A stretch of DNA of 64,000 nt from Flammulina velutipes (GCA_011800155.1 CM022370.1:3224001-3288000), one strand, 5' to 3'; counted from the first letter of the stretch, positions 1-10,939 are shown. Notes: a model not told the origin generated them from the sequence alone. Numbers and translations are program-made.

Positions 1-15
1 ATGGAAGATGGCTAG

Positions 16-93
16 TGCCCCCTGCGAGAATTGAACTCGCGTCCTCGGGATTGTACAGTTATGTATGACACCCGCGCTGTGAACCAAGGAGGC
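16..93 (-). tRNA. tRNA-Met-like sequence with a shortened D-arm (possible tRNA pseudogene)
   Basis: The minus strand folds a good acceptor stem (GCCTCCT with AGGGGGC, then A) and a perfect T-arm (GCGAG / CTCGC around TTCAATT). The anticodon stem CGGG / CCCG encloses a loop containing CAT followed by about 12 extra bases that look like an intron after position 37. It resembles the full tRNA-Met at 49408-49512 in both stems, but about nine bases of the D-loop are missing and the D-stem does not pair well; base 32 is also unusual (G). After removing the putative intron only about 66 nt remain. It could be a decayed Met tRNA copy or an atypical tRNA; the anticodon assignment is uncertain. Confidence 0.5.
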
Positions 94-213
94 GAGAATC
101 AACGCTTTCAAGTTCACTCTGGACAGTGGCTTTTAAAAACCCACATAAAATACCCAAAAGAAAAAGAAAACAAACACGCTCTATGTACTGAACATCACTT
201 ATGCGCGAAATTA

Positions 214-1455
214 TCACTGTACTTTGACCATCTGCTCCATGCGACCAACCATCAACCTCGCTGCATTCCCTTTCACCATAGCGCTCGCGTGTTCATCTGC
301 TGAACGCTTTGACTCATCAGACGTCTCGCCCAAATCTGAATCCGCAATCCATTCAGGACTACCACCGTAGCGGCGTTCCTTGGCCTGCTCCTGCGCGTTG
401 TGCGTGTCGTGCTTCTTGTTCGCAGGCGTGGCTTCCTCTTCTGCGTGCGCTTTAGCGTCTTCAGAGCCACTCGCGGAGTCATCAGCTTGGGGTCCGGCGG
501 AGTTGTAGTCTGGAGCACGAAGTTCACGGCCAACCAGAGCGTGAGGAGCCGCGGACGTCTTGACGGACTCAGAGGAAGCAGCTGGTACGTCTCTTGGCGA
601 CGACGATGGAGGGCTGGGAGCGGCGACTGGTAGAGCAGGGGCAGCAGCGACATCTCTCGGCGATGGCGCAGAAGGGCTGGCGGGATGGCTAGGAGGAGTA
701 ACTGGTAGAGAAGGAACTCCTGGGACAGCTCTAGCGGGATGAGGAGCGCCGGGAGGGGTGACTGGCAGAGCGGGAGCAACTGGAGGAGCAGGGGCAGCAG
801 CGACATCTCTCGGCGACGGCGCAGAAGGGCTGGCGGGAGGGCTAGGAGGAGTAACTGGTAGAGAAGGAACTCCTGGAACAGCTCTAGCGGGATGAGGAGC
901 GCCGGGAGGAGTGACTGGCAGAGAAGGGACAGCTGTGACACCTCTAGCGGGACGAGAAGGAACCGCGTTGGCTAGTGCAGCCAGAGGCGCAACGAGAGCT
1001 TTGAGCTCAGAATCTTTGATCGCTCGTGCGCTAGGAGCCGGGCTACGAGGCGCGCGGTTCATAGCGAGTTTGATGTTCTCGATCTGACGACGTGAGAGCG
1101 TAGTATGCGGTGGAGCGACTTGCTGCGGCAGTGGTTTGTTCGCGCGTTTAAGGACGTTCCGCTTGGGCGATGTCTGAGTTTCAGTGCTAGAGGGCGTTGA
1201 CGTCGAGGTCGATGTCGATGAAGGCTCCGACGAGGAAGAAGGCGTAGGCGGTGATGTAGAATTGACCGGCGGCGAAGGACTGCCAGCCAGAAGAGGGTTA
1301 GGGAGGCCAGCAAGCTGACGACGAGACGAGGGATCTTGACTAGCAGCGATCCGGTGAGGCAAGTTTCCTGCGGGCGATGCCTCGGACCCGTTGAGAGGAA
1401 GAGAGTGAGCGAGGACGATGCTCAGCAAGACAGTGATCCAGAAGGAAGGTTGCAT
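214..1455 (-). CDS. Secreted Pro/Ser/Ala-rich protein of unknown function
   Basis: Single-exon gene of 413 residues. The reading frame is open further upstream, but the ATG at 1455 is chosen because it opens with a clear signal peptide (MQPSFWITVLLSIVLAHS) and lies about 140 bp downstream of a TATA box. The rest is low complexity: a Ser/Thr-rich stretch, then Pro/Ala/Val-rich modules with the recurring unit LPVTPP and SPRDVAAAP, then an acidic and basic tail without cysteines of note. A 51-residue segment is duplicated in tandem. No catalytic domain is recognisable. It may be a cell-wall or secreted structural protein, but that is inference from composition only. Its 5' end faces the HAD phosphatase gene (1725). 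Confidence 0.7.
   Translation of the reverse strand: MQPSFWITVLLSIVLAHSLPLNGSEASPAGNLPHRIAASQDPSSRRQLAGLPNPLLAGSPSPPVNSTSPPTPSSSSEPSSTSTSTSTPSSTETQTSPKRNVLKRANKPLPQQVAPPHTTLSRRQIENIKLAMNRAPRSPAPSARAIKDSELKALVAPLAALANAVPSRPARGVTAVPSLPVTPPGAPHPARAVPGVPSLPVTPPSPPASPSAPSPRDVAAAPAPPVAPALPVTPPGAPHPARAVPGVPSLPVTPPSHPASPSAPSPRDVAAAPALPVAAPSPPSSSPRDVPAASSESVKTSAAPHALVGRELRAPDYNSAGPQADDSASGSEDAKAHAEEEATPANKKHDTHNAQEQAKERRYGGSPEWIADSDLGETSDESKRSADEHASAMVKGNAARLMVGRMEQMVKVQ
635..940 (-). repeat. Two tandem 153-bp coding repeats
   Basis: The sequence starting at 635 recurs at 788 with only a few substitutions over roughly 145 bp, giving a period of 153 bp, that is 51 codons. Each unit encodes LPVTPP..., ARAVPGVPSLPVTPP and SAPSPRDVAAAP in the secreted protein. 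The period is a multiple of three, so copy number can change without shifting the frame. Confidence 0.85.
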
Positions 1456-1592
1456 CTTGGTGTAGATAGAGTGTGCGTAGACGACGAAAGTGTTCGGATA
1501 GGGCGATAGAGGCGACCTTGAAGGAAACGGTAGAGGGAATGTGGGGGAAAGGAAGAAAGAGTAGAATCCTGTCGTTCTGGCTCGGCCTGTGA

Positions 1593-1600
1593 TATTTATA
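1593..1600 (-). promoter_or_regulatory. TATA box (TATAAATA) of the secreted Pro-rich protein gene
   Basis: TATAAATA on the minus strand, about 138 bp upstream of the chosen ATG at 1455. Its position supports the downstream ATG rather than the longer open frame, which would start only about 40 bp away from this box and overlap the expected transcript start. Confidence 0.5.
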
Positions 1601-1724
1601 CTGGCTTCAGGCGCACGTGGTCGCGATGCTTCCCCAAACATCGGCCATCGGTCCGGGATCGCGACTTTTCTTCGCCTCCCATATAGAAGCTTACCTGCTT
1701 AGGCGCTTACAACTGAACTGTGCT

Positions 1725-2683
1725 ATGGCGAAGATAGATTATGTTCTCTTCGACATGGATGGTTTGTATCCTTCCTTCGTTTTATAGAGTCTACTTATTC
1801 TAGTCAGGTCTAATGATTGATTCTGAGAAGATCTACACCGATGTGACGAGTCCGTAGGTCCTTCACAGTATTCATTCACGCGCGCTAACTAGAATCCTTG
1901 CTCGTAGATGCTATACTGGCGGAACATGGCAAAGAAATGACATGGGATATAAAAGCAGGATGCATGGGAAAGCGTAAGTTCGTCCCGTACCGTCGGATTA
2001 TTTGGACTGAAATGCGCGCTAGCTGAACGCGATGCTGCAATTCATCTTCTCTCTTTCTTTCCGGACATATCCCTCGACCTCGAGAAGTATCTAACAGACC
2101 GCAACATTCTCCAGGACAAGGCATGGCCGACCGTCCCCCTCCTTCCAGGTGTAGAAAAGCTCGTCAAGCATCTGAAGAAACACAACGTGCCCATTGCCGT
2201 TGCCACGGGCTCAAGACGACGTAACTTTGACATGAAGACTGGCCATCTAGGTCACATCTTTGATCTGTTCGAGGGCAACGTGGTTTGCGGGGACGACGAT
2301 ACCACAGGAGCGATGAGAGGGAAACCCCAGCCAGATATATTCTTGGTGGCGGCCAGTCAGAAGCTCGGAAGAGACGTTGGGCCTATATTAGGTGTCAGCG
2401 AGACTAACAACCTTTCGCCCCAACAATTAGAGGAACGCGCTCGAGGCCTTGTTTTCGAGGATGGTCTGCCTGGCATGCAGGCTGGAAAGAGAGCTGGTAT
2501 GAGTGGTATGATGATCTCTTCTTCATTTCCCGTCGTACTCTAACGAGATGAAAAGTGATATGGGTACCTGACCACAATCTCCTCGACGTAGCGTACGATG
2601 GCGTGGAAACTGCAGACCGAATCCTGAAATCAATTGAAGAATTTGTTCCGGAGCAGTGGGGACTTCCTGCATACGATGAATAG
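1725..2683 (+). CDS. HAD-superfamily hydrolase, pseudouridine-5'-phosphatase-like
   Basis: Five exons: 1725-1761, 1808-1849, 1908-1973, 2023-2505, 2556-2683 (251 residues, normal for the family). HAD motif I is FDMDG at residues 9-13, with the two Asp residues that act as nucleophile and acid/base. Motif II is around ATGS, motif III is the Lys of GKPQPDIF, and motif IV is FEDGLPGM. The cap region sits between motif I and II. It resembles HDHD1/GS1-type beta-phosphoglucomutase-like enzymes, which dephosphorylate pseudouridine 5'-phosphate or other small phosphosugars (for example glycerol or deoxyglucose phosphate); the exact substrate cannot be read from sequence. The last intron has a CTAAC branch site. 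Probably cytosolic, since no targeting signal is visible. Confidence 0.9.
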
Positions 2684-2926
2684 AATTACCTACCTTACAT
2701 ATGTGCTGAGAATTAACCACGTACACGAGCCCTAAGCGAGAACGAAGCGCAGTTCGAGATGTGGCGGCAAGATGATCGGATTATGACGCGTGGGACTTGG
2801 GTTTGGGTTTAGGGTTGCCGGGTTCTTCGTTTCTGAACGTCCATCCTTCATCGTTCTATCTATCTCGATAACACAAATAACGACAATCGAATCAAGAATA
2901 CCCTCAACAATCGAGGCAGACTCCAG

Positions 2927-4851
2927 ATGTCTCTACAAGTCAATCTTTCCTCGCCGTCACTGCGCACAGCCCACCAGGCAGTGATTAACCAGACTCCTTA
3001 CGATGGCGAGACAATCGATTGGGTTTTATACACTTACGGCGCCGGCACGAATGACTTAAAGGTCCAATCTACCGGCGGTGGAGGTCTCGAGGAGCTGGAG
3101 GAAGAGTTCAGCGATGGTAGGATCCAATACGCATTCGTGAGGGTCTTGGACGTGGGAGGCGTAAGTACTAATTCTCTCGCCATTATCAGTCTTACTGAAT
3201 ATCCTACAGTCGCAACTTCCGAAATTCGTCCTGATAAACTGGTGCGGTGACGGTGTGCCCGAGGCCAAGAAGGGTCTGTTCCATACACATGCCAGTGCAG
3301 TGGGACGGTTCTTGAGTGGTGCACACGTCGTAATCAGTGCCCGGAATGAGGTATGTACTACCGATAGTTCTTTCTCAACTAGCTAACGTCTCGCAGACCG
3401 ACGTGACCCCCGCTGTGATCATGAAACGCGTCGAAGCAGCGTCTGGGGCCAAGTACTCGTTCCAGCATCAACAACAACAAGCAGCGCCTCCGCCTCCCCA
3501 GAAGATAGCGCCCAACCAAGGGAGTGGTTATCGGCCCGTCGGGAAGGTGGACATGGCTGCGCTCAAAGCAACTCCGCCACCCCCAAAGCCGATGATTCCT
3601 TCTGCTCCAAGGCCTGCAGGCGGTGCAGGTGCGATGTATGGAAAGGCTCCCGTGAAGACTGCTCCCACTGGCGATGAAGAGAGCTGGGATAGTCCTCCTC
3701 CACCACCTCCTCCTGCTGCCACAAGACCTGCTCTCCCTACAGCCACAAGGCCCATCGTCGCTGCTGCTGCTCCTACGCCTAAGCCAGTCGTGGCTCATAC
3801 CCCAGCTCCTGTTGTCGCGTCAACCATATCAACTAAACCCGCTCCCGAGGACCGTATCACTCCAGTAGTGGGCACGACTGGTTACACGCCAGTCAACCTT
3901 CCTACACCTGGAAGGCTGCGGAATCCATTCGAGAGACAGCAACAGCAACAGCAGCAACAAGAACCGACTCACAAACGTGTCGTTTCCACTGGAAAGCTGA
4001 CTTGGAGTCAGAGGCAGGAAGCAGCAAAGAAAGAGAGGGAGGAAGAGGAAAAGAGAAGCGCAGTGGCACTTGCTGGGGCTGCTGTAGTCGGAGCTGGCGT
4101 CATTTCTACTGCTGCTGCCGTAGCAGCTCAGGAAGAAGAAGAAGAGTATGCGCCACCTCCGCCACCTCCCCCGCCTCCAGCGCCTCCAGCGCCTCCAGTC
4201 CAGGAAGAAGAAGAAGAGTGCGCTCCTCCTCCTCCTCCACCTCCACCTCCTCCGCCACCACCTCCGCCACCCGCACCCGCCGTGGCCGAGCCTAATTTCG
4301 AAGCCCCGCCTCCTCCTCCTCCTCCTCCTCCTCCCCCACCACCTCCTCCACCTCCAGCCGCCGTCGAGCCTCCAACCACCGCCCAGCCCTCCGGCCATCC
4401 CACATACACCGGTCTCACCGCAGTCGTCCTCTACTCATACGAAGCAACCGAGGACAACGAGATGGACCTCACAGAAGGCGAAGTCATCTGGGGCGTGGAA
4501 GAGGAAGGCGAAGAGGGCAGTGGTTGGTGGAGTGGTATTGGCGAGGGAGGCAGGAAGGGGATGTTCCCTGCGAACTACGTTGAGGTTAGGGCGGTCGAGG
4601 AAGAGCAGGCTGCTGAGCCTGAGGCGACTCCCGAACCGGAACCTGAGCCAGCAGCAGCAGCAGCAGACGATGAGGGTATCGTGGCGCTTGCGCTGTACGA
4701 TTACGACGCGGCTGAGGATAACGAGATTTCATTCAAGGAGGGCGAGAAGATTGTGGAGATTGAGCCTGCTAGCGAGGATTGGTGGAGCGGGGTCGTTAAA
4801 GGTCAGAGAGGCTTGTTCCCTGCGAACTATGTGGAAGTGGTGGAGACGTGA
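2927..4851 (+). CDS. ABP1: Abp1/drebrin-like actin-binding protein (ADF-H plus two SH3 domains)
   Basis: Three exons: 2927-3160, 3210-3350, 3397-4851 (609 residues). Residues 1 to about 135 form an ADF/cofilin-homology domain (MSLQVNLSS..., WVLYTYG, LINWCGDGVPEAKKG). A long Pro-rich and Gln-rich linker follows, with two runs of up to about 17 prolines, plus a charged helix (QRQEAAKKEREEEEKR). Two C-terminal SH3 domains show the ALYDY-type motif (VVLYSYEATEDNEMD and ALYDYDAAEDNEI) and both end in GLFPANYVEV-like strands. In yeasts Abp1 links endocytic actin patches to Arp2/3, Ark/Prk kinases and amphiphysins. The two SH3 domains differ from the single one of budding yeast and resemble the arrangement seen in many filamentous fungi. 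Confidence 0.92.
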
Positions 4852-5170
4852 TTATGATATCCGCGAACTAGAAGTGAATGAAAATTGTTGTCTTTCTGTA
4901 GCCATATCGTTTGAGACGCTTCAAGGTTTCAAAATTAACACGTAGATCATGCTGTATCGCGTTTATCAAGGTGCATAGTAATGTGTGTTGAAACAGTAGC
5001 AAGAAGAAAGAGAAGTACACAATTGATGCCAGTCGTAATTGGTACAACGCTCAAAAAGCGGGAATAAATGAATGTGAAGTAAGTAGTAGGTTGGGGGTTG
5101 GTTGAAGAGACACAATGAAAGTAAAGTCCAAGACTGAAAACAAGAAAAGAAAACATTGAGGAGATAGCCA
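4852..5170. other. Intergenic region between convergent genes
   Basis: About 320 bp between the stop codons of the Abp1-like gene and the F-box gene. It contains AT-rich stretches that could serve as polyadenylation signals for both transcripts. I see no other gene here. Confidence 0.6.
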
Positions 5171-6607
5171 TCAAACCTCGAACCCGAGCCTCCTCCAATC
5201 GCTCGCCGTCACATTGACACCCTCCCAATCCTCCAGGTATACCTCCCGTCCACGACATCCTTGCCAGACAGTCCTCCAGAACCCCACGGTCACGGGATCC
5301 TTCTCCACCTCCTTTCGCACACCACCCAATCCCTTGCCCATATCCCGAACATATCGCAGGCACGGGTACGCCTCTCGCCTCAACAGACTCCTCATCTGTT
5401 CGAGAAGCACGAAATCACCCCCACGGCCAATATCCCTGATGCCAATCAACTTCAGGGTAGGGTGTGCGGGCAACAGGACGTGTGGCGCGATCCAATCTGG
5501 GCTTTCCCAGTTCCATTCAGCATTCGCGCTGCATATGAATTCATGGAGATTTGGAAGGAGGGCAGCCAGATTGGGGCGCACATTGACTGTGGTTTGCGAT
5601 GACGGTGTGAGGTAATGCTCCTCCAGTATCGACGATGACGAGTGGCCCAATTCGAGCTGTACGAGGCCTGGTCCATGCGCCTGGAAAAACTCGATGAACG
5701 AAGGCGACGAGTAGCTGAAATCTGCCGACATCAAAGATAGATTGCGGAGCTTCGGTAGATGCCAAGCTGCGAGTAATGAAAAAGTGTTTGAGCATAACGA
5801 GGTTTTGAGGGTCTGGAGATGCGGCAGGGAGAGCGGTTGTTGGGGAATAATGCTGCCGATGGTAGAGGAAGAGAAGAAATGCGAGGAAAGGGCTGAGGTA
5901 TGGAAGTTGAGCTCGAGAAATGTCAGCTTCTCGAGGACGGAAAATGAAGGCATATGCGGTGTCGGGGAGGATTCGTAAGAGGTCCACGAAAGACGGCGCA
6001 GGTTGTTGGGGAGGGATTGGAATAGGTCGTCGGGGGTGCAGACATCTTGCAGGGGTGTGTTTACGCTGACCACTGTCAAACGGATTGACCTGTGGTCGCT
6101 GTAAATTGCCAACGAGGGCGCCTCGTCCAATATGGTGCGCAGGTGAGCTGGATTGCACTTGTCGAGGGACATGGTCGTCTCGACGTGCAGACGACGGATC
6201 CAGTTTCCGTAGGCCTTGGACGAGTGGGAAGACAGGGTCCGTGCGAGCAAGGCTGCGTGGCTAGCGCGGCTGACCCAGACGTACTCGTACATGAACTCCA
6301 AGGACCAGGCGTGCCACTGGTGATTGACGAGACACATTGTACGCTTCTGGCGCATGGTCGAGTTGTACGCGGCCAGCCGGAGCTGCATCGAGTGCGGGGG
6401 GTCGAGGAAAGAGACTGCATGGGTGGTGTCGATCGGGTCTGGATGGGAAAGGGTGGCAAATCGGATAATGAGGATCCAGAGCTCAGACGGCAGGTCGACT
6501 ACTGGCAGGCCCACAGTAGACACGTTCTTCTTCTTTTGGCGGAGGCCCTGTTTGCGACGTTGGAGGCTGCGAAGAAGCGTTGCGAATTTGGACGGCATTT
6601 TGTACAT
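5171..6607 (-). CDS. F-box protein, basidiomycete type
   Basis: Single exon, 478 residues, starting MYKMPSKFATLLRSLQRRK; the Met at residue 4 is an alternative start. The F-box lies at about residues 36-105: VDLPSELWILIIRFAT, then CLVNHQWHAWSLEFMYEYVWV, with a 45-residue insertion between the two halves, as is common in mushroom F-box proteins. The remainder holds Leu-rich segments (LRRLSW, LEKLTFLELN, LPKLRNLSL) that suggest irregular leucine-rich repeats for substrate recognition. Such proteins bind Skp1 and recruit substrates to SCF ubiquitin ligases. The target is unknown. The family is strongly expanded in Agaricomycetes. A second, unrelated F-box gene is at 53881-54702. Confidence 0.8.
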   Translation of the reverse strand: MYKMPSKFATLLRSLQRRKQGLRQKKKNVSTVGLPVVDLPSELWILIIRFATLSHPDPIDTTHAVSFLDPPHSMQLRLAAYNSTMRQKRTMCLVNHQWHAWSLEFMYEYVWVSRASHAALLARTLSSHSSKAYGNWIRRLHVETTMSLDKCNPAHLRTILDEAPSLAIYSDHRSIRLTVVSVNTPLQDVCTPDDLFQSLPNNLRRLSWTSYESSPTPHMPSFSVLEKLTFLELNFHTSALSSHFFSSSTIGSIIPQQPLSLPHLQTLKTSLCSNTFSLLAAWHLPKLRNLSLMSADFSYSSPSFIEFFQAHGPGLVQLELGHSSSSILEEHYLTPSSQTTVNVRPNLAALLPNLHEFICSANAEWNWESPDWIAPHVLLPAHPTLKLIGIRDIGRGGDFVLLEQMRSLLRREAYPCLRYVRDMGKGLGGVRKEVEKDPVTVGFWRTVWQGCRGREVYLEDWEGVNVTASDWRRLGFEV

Positions 6608-7920
6608 GCTAGAAACAGTTTAACAAACAAACATTCCCTGGAGAACTGTCTGAAGACGCACAAAGTTGGTGGGAAAACGAGTGGCGTTAAATGGGCTGCT
6701 TCGCTGTTTAGTCTTTGGGTCGGTCGCAAGATGGAGAAGTCGCTGAACTACGCGGTGTTAGGTCTGGAAAATCATTGTAATAAAATAGCAGCGTACGATT
6801 TAACAAGTTTCGCTCGCTGTCGTGTTGTGGTCGCTTGCTGTTGCTCCTTTATTCTGGGAGTTTGTCTTGCGGCGTTGTCAGTTGATCAGTTCCTGGTTGC
6901 TGCGTATGCTTCACTCACGAATAAATGGCTGGATGATTGAATGTTTTCGTTCGCTGGAGGGAAACAGGTATCGGAAAGTCGCTGGTCGCTGGTGGTGGGA
7001 AGAAGGAAACACTTGCCAGTCCAAGTCATGTGTCGCCGGCGGGCATCAATTATCCAAATTCAATGTCTTCCCCCCAATTCGTCCCTACCTGTAAGCCGAG
7101 GCCGCTTTAGGTTGCTCTTCCCACGTTCCGTCAAACTTCTCAGCCCGCGTACTCGCACACGAAGAGTACCTAGCTTCAGTGCCACGTTCTTGTTCAATCG
7201 TGTCGGTCACCTGTATCGAGTCGACCGTCGCTCCTCCATAATCCGTGTCATTGGACTGCTTCTCTTTAATTATGTCTTCCGTTCCCGAAGGAATAAAAAC
7301 CATGCGGACATCCTCTCTCTATAGTCCAGTTTTCTCACAGTAAAACCGGTCCAGTCCGGTTATGTACTCTTCCAAAGCTCTCGAAGGTTGGATGAGTTAG
7401 AAATTTTAATTATACGGCCTCCCTGGGCCCGGGCCGGTCAATTATACGGCGCTCTGTGAGAAAGTTCCTCTAATTGTATCTCAGCACTCTGATGCCACCC
7501 CAGAACGCATGGAATACTAGATGCATGCACTCTGGGATACACTGGTGATAACCGCAATGTCACTGACCGCAAGGCCCGCTTACTACTCGGCATTGGTGGC
7601 GTACGTGTAGAAGCATGACATGTGTTTCACGAACGACATTCGCATCACAAACCTGATCCAGAATAATAAAGAAAGAACACGGCCATAGGCCCACGACGCT
7701 GGCGGTAGGAAATATAATCAACGGGGAACTCGACTTGATAATGGGACATTGTTCTTTTTTACCTAAGTATGTTGTTGAAGCGTGTGGCGTCGGTTAGAGG
7801 ATAAAGGTAGATCTATAAGTATAAATTATGTTTGCAAATTTTGATCCACATGTCGCGCTGGACAAGACCGTTATTGTCCAGCTCAACGCGCTCCACTGGA
7901 TGTCAGCCAACGCACGTCGG
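6608..7920. other. Long intergenic region without a supported gene
   Basis: It must hold the promoter of the F-box gene and the 3' flank of the membrane protein gene. A 72-codon open frame on the minus strand (7085-7303) starts with ATG, but it lacks a convincing splice partner or recognisable similarity. A small inverted-repeat structure is present at 7331-7463. Nothing else is evident. Confidence 0.5.
7331..7463. repeat. Short inverted repeat bounding a 133-bp segment (MITE-like at best)
   Basis: TTTCTCACAG at 7331-7340 is matched by its exact reverse complement at 7454-7463. Inside are a nested palindrome (AACCGG TCCAGT CCGGTT) and two copies of AATTATACGGC. This could be the remnant of a small non-autonomous transposon or simply a structured intergenic sequence. 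I find no target-site duplication. Confidence 0.3.
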
Positions 7921-10479
7921 CTATCGCCACTGAGAATTAGAGGTGTCCCAAGTGACATCCAACCTTGCCCTGTCCCCAACCACATATCTGAAAACAGCCA
8001 TCAGCATCGAATAGATGACATGAAGATCGAATCGCACGCACCGGATAGGCGCCTGCACATACATCCCATCACTAGCATTCGCAACCAAATTCGGGATCGA
8101 AGAATCCTTCAACAACAGCGCTGTCTCCGAAAAGGTCCACGCCCGGGGACTCCCATCGTACGTCCGTGTCCCGAGAAGGATCAACGATAACGCCAGGAGT
8201 ATCATACTGCACAACGTCGTTATCACCGCCTTCCACTGAACAAACTCCAGCTGCGCGAGCGTCGCGATTTGCATGAATCCCGCCTCCGTCGAACGGTCAG
8301 CAAGGTACTCGGGATCTGTGCGTCCCACACACTGCTGGTAGCCCCACAAGTAGTGGAGTGGCGAATCGCATTCTTGCCACACGTTCCATAAGTAGCTAGC
8401 CGTCAGGTTGGCGAGTGTGTTCTCCAACACATTAAGGTCCTTCGTCTCATACAGGAGTTTGAGCAGAACCGTCAGCCACAGTTCGGGCTTCCGCTGCTCG
8501 CTGACACCATCCACTAGACACGCGGGCTCTACGAGCATCTCCAAAAACTCTCTGGAGAGGAAGTCGTCGTTGGTAGCGGGATCCGTCCATGAAAAGTCAG
8601 TCCACTCGTGTGGCGGCGAAGGTTGAGTTGCATTATAGTTGGCCTCGTCTAGGGCTCCAGCAGAGTTCAAATAGATCTTCGATTCGGATGTGTGTAACGT
8701 GCAGCCGATAGGTTGAAAGTAGAAGGTTTCACTTCCGGCGATGCACCCCTCCTGCGAGAGAAAGTAGTCAACGCATTCCGCAGATTCCCGGTCGATATCC
8801 TCTTCGTCGCATATGTCAACGCATTCTGATGCTGGCGTTATCAGAGTAAGGTCTTTCAAATCGCCTACGGAGTTTATGGAATCGTGGACCAGGAGCTCCG
8901 TAGTGTTGGCAATCAACACAAACAGAACGTCGCTGGAAACGCCATTGCCGAAGTACACGCTCTCCGAAGTAATGTTCTCGACTGGCCACGACTGGATTTC
9001 CATGTACCTGTAATCCGCCCAAAGTTGGAAGTCCAATAACATGTCGGTAGTTGCCTCCGTAAAGTTGCGGTATTTTGGACGGGAAGAGGCAGGCAGAGTG
9101 GTATGAAAGAATGGAAAGAAATCGCCACTCCAGCGAACGTAGGAAGTCTCGGAGACCGAAAACTCGTCGTCGCTAAGATCGAACGTGTGGTTCAAGTCGT
9201 CCCGGTTCAGTAGGGAGCATTGTACCGTCATTTTAGTCGCGTTGCTGCGCGCTGGGGTGCTGTTAATTTCAATTGGAGAACTAGTTCGTAACACACACCT
9301 AGAGTATATGGCATTGTCGTGTCGATGACATCGTACAGCGTGCTATCATTGAGGCAAAAATCAACATCATTCTTCCCATGACCTGCACTGTACTAGTACT
9401 TACTTTCCAATCAGCCCGGGTCTCGTCGTATCATTGTCCGGTTTGAGGCGCATTGTTTCTCTGGCAGTCTGAAGAAACGAAGCTTAGTTCATTACTTCTA
9501 TGGTTCAGTCACGACGAACCTGCCACATATCGCGGATGTGAAAATAGTCCCCAAGCTCTCCCTCCAGAGAACAGTCGACAAGTTCTTGATCACGGTGAAC
9601 AAGGTATTCTGACTTGAATGGCGTGAGGTGATTTTGCGCGGCAGAAGACACCCATGTCGTGGAATTATAGATATGAACGCCTAGAAAACATCACAACGTG
9701 CAATAGATGTAAAACAACATTACACACCGACAACACTGGAGGAAGTCACTTTGAGAACTTCACCGGCGATAAAGTACAAAGGTATTCCCAGTACTACGAC
9801 CTTTGAAATATGGCGGTAGCGATCCCTCCTCAAAAGTCCGTTGGTGATTGATGGACCTATGCCTCCGAACCACGCTTGCAACCTGAAATCAAGGTCCAGT
9901 AGCGTGCGGGCTGGAAGATATTTAACGACTTGAGTAAGAAATATCAATGTTAACTCTACGTCGTCGTATGGTCGCGTCAATAGCGACGTGGCTGGACAAT
10001 GCATAGAGCAGCATAATGGCACCAGTAAAGAAAATTTGAACGGAGAGGGTTATGTAGCTCGTAACTTGGCTGACCTGAGAGAACAATCAATTCGTCAATA
10101 TGAAAAATGAAGAAAATTATGTTTAGCGTACGCGTTGGATATCGACAGGAATACGGTGCTCCCAGCGGCCAAAGGAGACAATGAGCGTCGAGGCGCTTAT
10201 CAAAAGTAGGACACCATGGAGGATGTGGATGACAAGGAGCCTCTTGGAGATTCTTGAAGGCAACACGGACTGGTACCCATTACTTGGTGCTCCTCCGGAA
10301 AATCCAGCTTCTTTGAGCAACGGCGATTCTTCAATAAGTGTTCTACATTTTGTTGTCAGTCTCAGGATATAGCCAAATCAAAGAAAAACGAACATATTAG
10401 AAGCCGGTAGAGGATGAAGTTCAACAGGTGGGGTCGTCGCACTCGAGTGATGGGACGCTAAGGAGGGGCGTATAGACAT
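7921..10479 (-). CDS. Multi-pass membrane protein of unknown function, Agaricomycete type
   Basis: Model of nine exons (minus strand order): 10479-10394, 10342-10132, 10074-10023, 9955-9728, 9680-9520, 9468-9404, 9342-9299, 9251-8042, 7987-7921; 707 residues. All phases match. The last intron (7988-8041) is in frame and could be retained. Three hydrophobic segments lie near the N-terminus (HILHGVLLLISASTLIVSF; ITLSVQIFF...LTLIFLTQ; VVVLGIPLYFIAG), followed by a large Cys-containing domain of about 450 residues with many N-glycosylation sequons, then a further helix (VITTLCSMILLALSLILLG) and a short tail. The topology suggests a surface or vesicle membrane protein with a big luminal or extracellular loop. 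Multi-exon proteins of this layout are common and uncharacterised in mushrooms. I do not recognise a function. Confidence 0.65.
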
Positions 10480-10939
10480 CGTTGAAGAACGTGTAGCGAA
10501 TCGAGAGCTCCTTGGTGCTTATAACTTGCCAATCCTCTATTTAATTTTCACATCAACGCAATCACAACAGCGAATCACCCGAGAACCCAATGGGCGCTCC
10601 GCGCGCGAAGAACATGATTCGGAGATACCAGTGGTTGAGTCGGATTGACTAGCATCTAGATGACCTCAGAGTGCTTCGATGGGGGACACTGAGGTGCTCG
10701 TGGGGCTTGGTTTGAAGGGCAATTGGATTCGTACAAGAGTCACTAGCGGTGAGTGTTAGCGTATGTTACTCAAAACAGAGGCACAAAAAACTAGCATGCG
10801 TAAAAACGAAGGGAAAACGTACATCATGGTTGCAACTGAAACTTGATAGAATTTCGGCAATCCAGGGAAATCCCCGCCCGACGTCGCGCTCTGTCACATC
10901 ATGTGACCCGCGTAACAAAGCGGCTTTCTTTGCACCAAA
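10480..10939. other. Divergent promoter region
   Basis: 460 bp between the start codons of the membrane protein (minus) and the cyclophilin (plus). It presumably carries both promoters. No clear TATA box and no additional gene are visible. Confidence 0.5.

Noticed and set aside
4128..4418. Poly-Gly and Arg/Trp-rich frames antisense to the Abp1-like gene
   Set aside because: They are the complement of proline codon runs in the SH3 protein; low-complexity DNA keeps all frames open.
6092..6940. 282-codon open frame on the plus strand
   Set aside because: It is antisense to the F-box gene for most of its length, has no known motif, and its tail runs into intergenic DNA. The minus-strand F-box protein explains the open frame.
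7085..7303. 72-codon minus-strand frame starting with ATG
   Set aside because: No TATA box, no recognisable motif, and no splice site leading to another plausible exon. Kept only as part of the intergenic description.
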